From Comamonadaceae bacterium (lineage in GTDB: Bacteria > Pseudomonadota > Gammaproteobacteria > Burkholderiales > Burkholderiaceae_C), in contig CANGML010000005.1 in the NCBI GenBank assembly GCA_947454585.1, positions 1-21,873 on the forward strand: 21,873 nt of DNA, written 5' to 3'. The notes under the pieces are model-generated. The model did not search any database, was not told where the DNA came from, and was given only the letters and a program-made list of their open reading frames with translations. The position numbers and the translations under genes are program-made. Of the stretch, positions 1 through 6,014 are shown piece after piece (within the stretch, counting starts at the first letter, position 1; every line of letters starts with the position of its first letter).

Positions 1-1
1 C

Positions 2-265
2 ATGAAGCTGCCAAGGCCGTTCGTTTGGGAAATTTATCCAGAAGGCCCAGCCGGTACGGATCATCTCTTGGTGATGGTCTCAGATAGCCCTAGAAAGTTA
101 GATGAACTCGCGATGTCAGCGCCTAGTGAGAAAAATCCATTCACTTATTCGCTTAACTCATTAAGAGGGCGATCAGATTTAATTGACTTTCTCACAGGAT
201 CAGGAATTGCAGGGGCTTCAGAAAGTTTTGGAGCACGCTTGGTTTCATTCAAGGAAGTTAAATGA
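2..265 (+). CDS. C-terminal fragment of a probable DUF4384-domain protein (5' end outside window)
   Basis: The reading frame is open to the left edge, so the ATG at base 2 is probably an internal methionine and only the last 87 or so residues are visible. The fragment has the pattern I associate with the end of DUF4384 domains: a hydrophobic strand, then a PxGPAGxDHLLVMVSDSP stretch, a variable linker, and a final strand ending in LVSFKEVK. DUF4384 is a beta-rich domain often found at the C-terminus of bacterial kinases, caspase-like proteins or envelope proteins; its biochemical role is unclear. Its stop overlaps the start of the next gene (ATGA at 262-265), so the two are probably co-transcribed. 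The family call rests on motif memory from a short fragment and is moderate at best; that a real gene ends here is more certain. Confidence 0.55.
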   Translation: MKLPRPFVWEIYPEGPAGTDHLLVMVSDSPRKLDELAMSAPSEKNPFTYSLNSLRGRSDLIDFLTGSGIAGASESFGARLVSFKEVK

Positions 266-768
266 AAAGAATCATTCTTAACGTGGTAGTTATTGGCTTG
301 GCATTGCCGTTCATCTGTTTGGCCCAGCCCATGGTGTCGCCGACAAAACAGCAAATCTTGGACAGTGCCAACAAACAAATGAATGCGCCCAAGATGCGCG
401 GCATGGGCTCAACCACAAGAAATATGGGGGTGAGAGCCAGTATCGATTTGTTGATTAATTTTGAGTTCGATTCGGCTGCGCTACAGCCAAAAGGTGCCAA
501 TGACTTAGACCAACTTGTGATGGCGTTGAAAGACTCCTCGATGTCTGACAGGACGTTTGTCATTGAAGGCCACACCGATGCCAAAGGGACGGAAGCCTAC
601 AACCTCGATTTAAGTAACCGCAGAGCCCAATCGGTTGTTGCTTATCTGGTGCGTTACGGCGTTAGTCCGGACAGGCTTGAGTCACTGGGCTTGGGATCCA
701 GCCAACTCTATTACCCGCAAAGGCCTGAAGCGGCGGAAAACAGGCGCGTACGAATCATTTTCAAGTAA
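262..768 (+). CDS. Small secreted OmpA-family peptidoglycan-binding protein
   Basis: This 168-residue protein starts with a signal peptide (basic MKR, a hydrophobic run, likely cleavage after the alanine of CLAQP near residue 21). A linker follows, then a C-terminal OmpA-like domain from about residue 60. The domain shows the family marks: the opening strand INFEFDSAAL, the GHTDAKG motif with its aspartate, LSNRRAQSV with the arginine that contacts diaminopimelate in this family, and the closing NRRVRIIF strand. In known OmpA-like domains these residues bind peptidoglycan non-covalently in the periplasm. There is no N-terminal beta-barrel and no lipobox, so it should be a soluble periplasmic protein. 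The ATG overlaps the stop of the preceding gene, suggesting translational coupling. The gene ends 26 bases from the 3' end of the convergent gene at 795-2288. Confidence 0.85.
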   Translation: MKRIILNVVVIGLALPFICLAQPMVSPTKQQILDSANKQMNAPKMRGMGSTTRNMGVRASIDLLINFEFDSAALQPKGANDLDQLVMALKDSSMSDRTFVIEGHTDAKGTEAYNLDLSNRRAQSVVAYLVRYGVSPDRLESLGLGSSQLYYPQRPEAAENRRVRIIFK

Positions 769-794
769 AGAATCTTTTGCGAACATCTGAATTC

Positions 795-2288
795 TTAGAA
801 AAGACTTTTGATCCACTTCTTGAATCTTGACCACGCGCTTGGTCCTTCTGGTTTTTCCCCGCGCTCAATCGCCGCAATTCTTTTGAGAATACTGATCGCC
901 TCTTTGTTTTCTGGGGCTATCGCAAGCGTATTCAACGCGTATGCCCGAGCCTCTTCGTAAGATTGCTTGTTCATATTCTTTTCGGAATGCTCGAGAAATT
1001 TTGGTGCGTAACTCTTGAATGTAGACAGGTCGGGCAGGGGTGGTAACTTGTCGGTAATTTGCGAGTCAACCTTGGCAATTCTGTGTAGCGCAAGTTTTGC
1101 GCTCAGGTCCATTTTTGTATTGCGTTCGTTTGTATAGGGTCTTGGCTCAGCAGTCAGACGTCGAATTACTTCATCTCGATCCAGAGCAAACCAATAGCCA
1201 GCCAAATGTGCTTGGATGGCAGATTCGATCGGTTCTACCTCAGCCCCTTCATCTGCGGGTTGCATGGCCATGGCGTCGCCATAACCCATCCACGTGTCGG
1301 GCTTGGTGGGTTCAATTCGTAGGGCGACGGCAAACCTTTTTAATGCGGCCTCGTATTGCTTCGTGCGTATTTCAGCGGCGCCTAATTTTTTCAGCAAGAC
1401 AGGATCTAAGGGGTCGAGCGTGTAAGCACGTTGCAGCAGTTCAGTCGCAAAGTTTTGCCTCTGTTTGCGCTCAATCAATGCATTTGCTTGGCTGATGAGT
1501 GGCTTTGCTTTTTCAGGGTCGCGTGTAACTTCATCAGATGTGATGGATTGAAGATTCTCTAGGGATTTTGAGATTTTCTTCTTGGTGGTGCTGACTGAGC
1601 GCAGAGACAGGTCTCTTTGTTGCGCAAGATCATTTCTAAGCCTTTCAACCGCAGAGAGCGACTGTGAAACAAGCCCTTGGTCACGAACGGCATCTTTTTG
1701 CAATTGTTTGTTTTGGTGTGCGTTGCCAATGAATAAGTGCGAACTCGTAAAGCCGGCCTGGTAGGTGTAATCTCTTGCAAAACCCTCGTACCACCCATAG
1801 CAAGCAAGAAGTGTCATTGCAAGGCTCAGCCAAGACCAAATGTCCCGCTCAATCTTGGAGGCTTGCGTTGAGAACCCATAAATTGTTTGAACTGAAAAGA
1901 AGAGGCATAGCGCAATCAAGCCAATACCCAGGATCAAAAGCGCCAGGAAAAAGAGCGAAGGCGAAATGATGCTCAGGAGCAAACAAATCGTCAGACCTAT
2001 CAGGGTAGACCAAGCAAAGGCCGCCGCAAAACTGGTGATCAGCGACAAGATCCCAGCGCCTAGGGCTTGAGGTACCAGCAAATTCACAGTCCATAGGCAA
2101 GTGATGGACGCAAGCGAACAAGCGGCGACTGTTAGAAATAGATAAAAGTTGTTACGCGGAAAGTCTAAATAAGCATAATTCCATAACAACCAAATACCAA
2201 GTGCAGTCCCCAGCGCGTTCGCAAAGCAGCATACGTAGGTTGCTAGCCTAGTTGCAGAGCGGCTAGTCTCAATGGATTCAGTGGTCAT
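795..2288 (-). CDS. Polytopic membrane protein with TPR-like C-terminal region, function unknown
   Basis: The 497-residue product has five or six hydrophobic segments in its first third (about residues 15-38, 47-72, 76-105, 110-135 and 150-166). A coiled-coil-prone stretch follows (about 195-275), then helical TPR-like repeats (about 280-365 and 435-472; for example AYTLDPLDPVLLKKLGAAEI and ALNTLAIAPENKEAISILKR). The C-terminus is basic (SRFKKWIKSLF). I do not recognise a named family. It is the only minus-strand gene near the operon and shares a 134-base divergent control region with it, so it may be co-regulated or act as a partner, but this is inference. TPRs usually mediate protein contacts; no catalytic motif was seen. 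The ATG at 2286-2288 gives an N-terminus that leads directly into the first membrane segment. Confidence 0.8.
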   Translation of the reverse strand: MTTESIETSRSATRLATYVCCFANALGTALGIWLLWNYAYLDFPRNNFYLFLTVAACSLASITCLWTVNLLVPQALGAGILSLITSFAAAFAWSTLIGLTICLLLSIISPSLFFLALLILGIGLIALCLFFSVQTIYGFSTQASKIERDIWSWLSLAMTLLACYGWYEGFARDYTYQAGFTSSHLFIGNAHQNKQLQKDAVRDQGLVSQSLSAVERLRNDLAQQRDLSLRSVSTTKKKISKSLENLQSITSDEVTRDPEKAKPLISQANALIERKQRQNFATELLQRAYTLDPLDPVLLKKLGAAEIRTKQYEAALKRFAVALRIEPTKPDTWMGYGDAMAMQPADEGAEVEPIESAIQAHLAGYWFALDRDEVIRRLTAEPRPYTNERNTKMDLSAKLALHRIAKVDSQITDKLPPLPDLSTFKSYAPKFLEHSEKNMNKQSYEEARAYALNTLAIAPENKEAISILKRIAAIERGEKPEGPSAWSRFKKWIKSLF

Positions 2289-2305
2289 TTCTTATTAATC
2301 AGAAG

Positions 2306-2333
2306 AGCATATTATCGAGACGATAACTTTCAA
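2306..2333 (-). promoter_or_regulatory. Candidate sigma70 promoter for the leftward membrane/TPR gene
   Basis: On the minus strand there is a TTGAAA -35 element (plus-strand 2328-2333), a 16-base spacer and a TATGCT -10 element (2306-2311), about 18 bases before the ATG of the leftward gene. Both hexamers are close to the sigma70 consensus. The spacer contains a perfect inverted repeat (2312-2326), a possible operator. Confidence 0.4.
2312..2326. repeat. Perfect inverted repeat TTATCG-AGA-CGATAA, candidate operator
   Basis: Two perfect 6-base arms flank a 3-base centre. The repeat lies between the -35 and -10 hexamers of the leftward promoter candidate and just upstream of the -10 candidate of the rightward operon. 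A dimeric repressor here could control both directions. No DNA-binding regulator was recognised among the neighbouring genes. Confidence 0.4.
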
Positions 2334-2336
2334 CCC

Positions 2337-2342
2337 TATACT
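2337..2342 (+). promoter_or_regulatory. Candidate -10 element (TATACT) for the ten-gene operon
   Basis: TATACT is a good sigma70 -10 hexamer, about 80 bases before the first gene of the operon. No convincing -35 accompanies it; the best upstream match, TTATCG at 2312-2317, is weak and at 19-base spacing. The promoter may therefore need an activator. This is the only candidate I could find before the rightward gene. Confidence 0.3.
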
Positions 2343-2352
2343 ACTAGAAATG

Positions 2353-2373
2353 ATGTGTAAAAGTTAAACACAT
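2353..2373. repeat. Inverted repeat ATGTGT-N9-ACACAT, candidate operator
   Basis: Perfect 6-base arms (2353-2358 and 2368-2373) are separated by nine A/T-rich bases, with their centres one helical turn and a half apart. The repeat lies just downstream of the TATACT element, where a bound repressor would block the rightward operon. It is distinct in sequence from the repeat at 2312-2326. Confidence 0.4.
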
Positions 2374-2413
2374 GGCCTGTTTTAGGGGGTTGCTTGGGCG
2401 GCTCCATCTCTAG
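2372..2413 (+). other. Possible 13-codon upstream ORF ahead of the operon
   Basis: An ATG at 2372 opens a 13-codon frame ending in TAG at 2411-2413. It is in the same frame as the first operon gene, and its stop shares bases with the AGGAAG ribosome binding site of that gene (2412-2417). Translation of this peptide could couple to, or interfere with, initiation at 2423. No clear ribosome binding site precedes it, so chance is a real alternative. Confidence 0.2.
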
Positions 2414-2417
2414 GAAG
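2412..2417 (+). promoter_or_regulatory. Ribosome binding site (AGGAAG) supporting a TTG start at 2423
   Basis: AGGAAG lies five bases before the TTG at 2423. The only upstream in-frame ATG (2372) is cut off by the TAG at 2411, and the first in-frame ATG downstream is codon 33, so this site decides the start. Confidence 0.5.
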
Positions 2418-2422
2418 TTCTA

Positions 2423-3997
2423 TTGGTCGCTCAACAGTGGATTCGCGCGGACTTTGATGGGGACCTCAAGGAGGTCGCCTCTAACGGAACTGACTTGCTG
2501 AGCGATCAACAAAGTCAGATGAAGCTATGGCGTGCGCGCCTCAAGAACCCGTTAGCCATTCAGGGCCCGCCAGCTCACGCAAGCAAGGTACCGATTCGCC
2601 AGGATTGCATTGAGCAAGCACATCTGTTCCCTTCTGATTCTGATCAAGGTTACTTGGTGAGCCTTCATCAAGTCGAAGTTCATGATTGGGATCATGTCGG
2701 AACTCGCCAGAGTTTGCATACCAGTGATCTACTCGGGCGTATCAAAGGAACCCTTTACGCAAAGGTTGTGCCCTATGAACCACCACCCAAAGAGAAGACC
2801 AAACTAGAGCAACTCTTTAAACAAGCAAACCCCTCTGTCCCCAGTCCATCGGAACAAGCTGGCCAAAGTCAATCCGCTCATACGACCGCTCAAAAGGGGG
2901 CCACGGATGGCGCTCCTGTCGACCAGGCCCATGACAAGAGTCAGGGGTCGAACGAGGAAAAAGTTCAAGCCAATCCCAATCCCACTCCCACTCCCACTCC
3001 CACTCCCACTCCCACTCCCAAGGGAAGCACTCCTGAGTCGGACAAGCCAAAACAGGACTGCGTTGGATGTAATTTGTGGCTAACGCTATGGGTGGCTTTA
3101 TCTGTTTGGTTCTTATGCGATTGGAAAATGGCGCTGATTGCGATCGTTCCTCTTGTTATTCGGTGTTTTTTAAAGTCGGAACCTGGCACTGCCACATACG
3201 GTTGGTGGCCATCATTTTGCGTCGTTGTGCTTGCCTGGGCCATGTCTTTTTACGGCTACCGATGGGCACAGGAGACGCGATGCGATGAGCTATATCCTTG
3301 GTGGCTCTGGGTCATTGGACTCTTGATTGTTTTGACGCGTTATTTAAGAAGCTGCATCCCATGGCTTTTGGTTGTCCTAATTTGGAACTATTCTTTGTTT
3401 TTGGTCTGTCGAGCAGATGGGCAGTCTTGTATGTTGGATCAAGAGAATGGTTCAGGATACATCGGCAGTATTTACGACAAGGTGACGCAAAACATCAGAG
3501 ATAAATTGGATCGAGATTCCAATACGCAAATTGCAACTTCGCAGCCCACCAATGATTTGAAAGGTGGTCGAATTTCTGTTGAACAAGCGCTTGGCAATAC
3601 TGATAAATATTTCACATGTCCAGCTGACGGGACTGAAGGGCCTAAGTTCAATATTTATTTTGGACAGGAAGCAATTTTTGGATATGCCGATACAACCATC
3701 TCACCTGATGCCCGGCCGCATTTACGCAAACTCGTCACACTGTTAAAGCGTAGGCCTAACGATCAAATCGTCATCACTGGGCATGCAGACAAGACAGGCT
3801 CACCGGTGGGTAATATGAAGCTGAGTGAAAAAAGAGCCTATGCATTGGCGGATTGGTTGGTTGAAACGCAAGCAATTTCTGCTGATCAAATCACCGTTGT
3901 CGGCGCCGGCGACTTGGACCCACTCGTCAACCTGAGTACTGATATTCCTCTCAACCGAAGAGTTGAGGTCCGAATTGATTGCAAGAACAAAAGGTGA
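2423..3997 (+). CDS. Inner-membrane protein with proline/threonine linker, five TM segments and C-terminal OmpA domain
   Basis: First gene of the operon, 524 residues, with a TTG start. Residues 1-125 are a soluble domain I do not recognise, followed by a polar low-complexity linker with a PN/PT repeat (184-199). Five hydrophobic segments follow (about 216-232, 235-249, 262-280, 291-307 and 310-328), and residues 408-520 form an OmpA-like domain. The OmpA marks are GHADKTG with D456, LSEKRA with R471, and NRRVEVRI at the end. There is no signal peptide, so an N-in topology with five crossings would place the linker in the cytosol and the OmpA domain in the periplasm against peptidoglycan. Known systems that anchor membrane machinery through OmpA domains include MotB and ZorB, but those have one TM segment, so this is a different architecture. 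Its likely role is a peptidoglycan-anchored membrane platform (inference). Confidence 0.8.
   Translation: MVAQQWIRADFDGDLKEVASNGTDLLSDQQSQMKLWRARLKNPLAIQGPPAHASKVPIRQDCIEQAHLFPSDSDQGYLVSLHQVEVHDWDHVGTRQSLHTSDLLGRIKGTLYAKVVPYEPPPKEKTKLEQLFKQANPSVPSPSEQAGQSQSAHTTAQKGATDGAPVDQAHDKSQGSNEEKVQANPNPTPTPTPTPTPTPKGSTPESDKPKQDCVGCNLWLTLWVALSVWFLCDWKMALIAIVPLVIRCFLKSEPGTATYGWWPSFCVVVLAWAMSFYGYRWAQETRCDELYPWWLWVIGLLIVLTRYLRSCIPWLLVVLIWNYSLFLVCRADGQSCMLDQENGSGYIGSIYDKVTQNIRDKLDRDSNTQIATSQPTNDLKGGRISVEQALGNTDKYFTCPADGTEGPKFNIYFGQEAIFGYADTTISPDARPHLRKLVTLLKRRPNDQIVITGHADKTGSPVGNMKLSEKRAYALADWLVETQAISADQITVVGAGDLDPLVNLSTDIPLNRRVEVRIDCKNKR
2975..3020 (+). repeat. Hexanucleotide tandem repeat encoding Pro-Thr dipeptides
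   Basis: Six perfect CCCACT units (2981-3016) are preceded by a CCCAAT variant and followed by a partial unit, giving a PN/PT run at residues 184-199 of the OmpA-domain membrane protein. The unit is six bases, so copy-number change by slippage would alter linker length by two residues without a frameshift. It has no unique spacers and is not a CRISPR. Confidence 0.9.
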
Positions 3998-3999
3998 AC

Positions 4000-4641
4000 A
4001 TGACAATCGCCAACGATAGTCCTCCTGGTTTTTTCTCTCCCCCAAGCGAAGATGGCTTGAGGCTTGTGGGGATGTTTGTCTTGCCTGGTGATACGTTCAG
4101 GGTCAGATGGCACATCAATGGCTGGGGTTGGGTCGTTGCTAAAACCACGGGTGATTTGGTCGAAAAACAAACACACTTGTTTTTCGGCGAAACAGATCTC
4201 GAGTTCAAGTTGCAGCTTGGACAAGAGATTGATATTCAGGTGATTAACCCCTTTGGTCGAGTCTCCAAAAGATTTGTCGCTGTTCCAAATATTCAGGCAA
4301 AGCCTCATATCCCAAGCCATGTCACAGAACAGATGCTTTCAACACGCTTGGTGGTGGACACAAAGTCACGTTCCTCCTTGCTTCGCCCTCATGCTGCCGC
4401 ATTAGAGGCATTATTTAAATCGGCCTCTCAGCAGCATGTTCGTGTACCTGATGTGTTGCGCGTCAGACCAAGCCATGTAAAAAACATTCAATTCAACATT
4501 GATGCTGGGGCAATCAGAGCCCCATCAACAAGGATTAAAGAATTTAATTTTGTAAACCACTGGGCGCCAGAGTGGGAGCAACTCTCAAGTTTGGCGTGTA
4601 TTTCAGATTCAAAGCAAGGAGCTTCCAATGTCAACCAATGA
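4000..4641 (+). CDS. Beta-rich protein of unknown function
   Basis: The product is 213 residues from the ATG at 4000, which has AAAGG (3990-3994) five bases upstream, overlapping the end of the previous gene. An in-frame TTG at 3979 lies inside that gene and has no such site. Residues 20-97 alternate hydrophobic and polar residues like a beta-sandwich (RLVGMFVLPGDTFRVRWHIN, then LEFKLQLGQEIDIQVINPFG). The second half is basic and mixed, with a conserved-looking HAAALEALF helix and a final aromatic patch (NHWAPEWEQL). There is no signal peptide, TM segment or catalytic motif. I do not recognise a family. Its place between two membrane-protein genes and its 14-base overlap with the DUF4407 gene suggest a soluble partner of the membrane complex (inference). 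Confidence 0.75.
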   Translation: MTIANDSPPGFFSPPSEDGLRLVGMFVLPGDTFRVRWHINGWGWVVAKTTGDLVEKQTHLFFGETDLEFKLQLGQEIDIQVINPFGRVSKRFVAVPNIQAKPHIPSHVTEQMLSTRLVVDTKSRSSLLRPHAAALEALFKSASQQHVRVPDVLRVRPSHVKNIQFNIDAGAIRAPSTRIKEFNFVNHWAPEWEQLSSLACISDSKQGASNVNQ

Positions 4642-5992
4642 AGTAATTTCAGATTCATTTTCTGCAAAATTCAATCGGTCGGTCAGTAATTTTCTATTTT
4701 TTTGCGCTGGTGCTGATACCAAAATATTGGCCAAGTGCACGCACACGGACAGGGTTAAATCTCAGGGAATTGGTGGCGTTGTTCTGGCAACAGCAGCGCT
4801 GGCATTTTTCTCTGGCAGCTATGCTTTTTACATGGTTTTTTCGCCCAAGCAGGGCATGGCCATGGAGGCGGTTCAGCAGGCTTCACACACCCCAGCCTAT
4901 ATAGCAAGCTTGGTGTTTGGCTTGGTTTGGTCGTTGATGATTTTTAACCTGGACCGGTTTATTGTTGCGACAAGCGGTCATGGTGATGGCACGGAAAAGA
5001 TTACCTTGGGTGAGTTGGGACGAGGTCTTCCACGCATTGCCATGGCCATCATGATTGGCTTTATTCTCTCTAAGCCGCTCGAGTTGCGAATCATGCAATC
5101 TGAAATTGATGCAAAGCTTCAGTTGGTGCAAGAGGAGCATGTCAAGCAACGCAAATCTAATCTCGACGTAGAGTATGACAAGGCAGGAAAGGCGCTAGAT
5201 GCCAAACGAGCAGAAGCTATTGAGCAAAGAAATGCAAAAGAGCAAGAACTCAAAAAGCTAAAAATCCAAGTTGATTCGGCACGTATGCGTTTGGAGCAGG
5301 AAATTGATGGCGAATCTGTGAACGGCAAGAAGGGTGAAGGACCCGCTGCTAAACAAAAGCGTGAAACACAAGCCAAAGCTGAGGCCGAGTTCAAAGAAAC
5401 TGAACAACGGTATGCGCCTATTCTGAACAACCTTCAGCAAAACATCGATCAAGTTCAAGCAGAAATAGACGCCATGCAAGCCAGGCGTGAGCTGGATCTC
5501 AAACAAATTCGAGTTGAGGCAGCTAAAAAAGACGGATTGATCGAGCGTGTCTATATTGCCGAAGAAATCGCGCCTACAGCTAGCAAAATGCTGACGGCAC
5601 TTTTGATTATTCTTGAAATCGCGCCAATTTTGTTCAAGATGATGCTTTCCTTGAGCCCCTACGATTACCTGACTGAAAATGAAAAACGTAAGGTGATTGC
5701 TGCGCATGCAATTGATATCAAAACCATGCTGTCGCAAGAGACGGGTGAAAAGATCATGGACGTTAAAAACGCCACCTACCATGAGGCTGATTTGATCGCT
5801 GCGCGAGATATTGGCAAAGTGATGATTGAAGACGAGCTGACCAAGAAGGCGCAAGAACTCTTTCTTGCACAGGTCAAGGCCGATATTGAACGCGATCCGA
5901 GTAAGTACATCAGTCAAGATGTGATTCAGGAGATCAAGCTTCCTGTGGCAACGCAAGCGGCTGATAAGACACCACCCCAAAATGAAGCTTAG
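4628..5992 (+). CDS. DUF4407-family membrane protein with long coiled coil
   Basis: The 454-residue product has the DUF4407 layout: an N-terminal FFCAGADTKILAKCTHTDR motif, TM1 (about 47-71), TM2 (90-113) ending in the typical WSLMIFNLDRFIV, TM3 (134-152) ending in SKPLELRIMQSEI, a charged coiled coil (about 155-305), TM4 (318-340) and a helical tail. DUF4407 proteins are widespread bacterial membrane proteins without an assigned biochemical function. Three crossings before the coiled coil would put it on the periplasmic side if the N-terminus is inside; this is positive-inside reasoning, not proof. The ATG has a strong AAGGAG site (4616-4621) six bases upstream and overlaps the previous gene by 14 bases. 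It is the most canonical of three related scaffolds here, with those at 6015-7856 and 7853-9052. Confidence 0.85.
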   Translation: MSTNEVISDSFSAKFNRSVSNFLFFCAGADTKILAKCTHTDRVKSQGIGGVVLATAALAFFSGSYAFYMVFSPKQGMAMEAVQQASHTPAYIASLVFGLVWSLMIFNLDRFIVATSGHGDGTEKITLGELGRGLPRIAMAIMIGFILSKPLELRIMQSEIDAKLQLVQEEHVKQRKSNLDVEYDKAGKALDAKRAEAIEQRNAKEQELKKLKIQVDSARMRLEQEIDGESVNGKKGEGPAAKQKRETQAKAEAEFKETEQRYAPILNNLQQNIDQVQAEIDAMQARRELDLKQIRVEAAKKDGLIERVYIAEEIAPTASKMLTALLIILEIAPILFKMMLSLSPYDYLTENEKRKVIAAHAIDIKTMLSQETGEKIMDVKNATYHEADLIAARDIGKVMIEDELTKKAQELFLAQVKADIERDPSKYISQDVIQEIKLPVATQAADKTPPQNEA

Positions 5993-6014
5993 TCACTCAG
6001 TCTGGTAAAGCCTT

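Noticed and set aside
769-794. Intrinsic terminator between the convergent genes
   Set aside because: Only short A/T palindromes (around 767-777 and further right); no GC stem followed by a T-tract.
2975-3020. Short-unit repeat as a CRISPR
   Set aside because: Six-base perfect units without spacers, in frame within a gene.
4000-4641. Bacterial gasdermin next to the caspase gene
   Set aside because: The protein is beta-rich but lacks the N-terminal cysteine and typical length of gasdermins, and no motif supports it.
5258-5980. 240-codon open frame on the minus strand
   Set aside because: Antisense to the DUF4407 coiled coil; no start context or family features.
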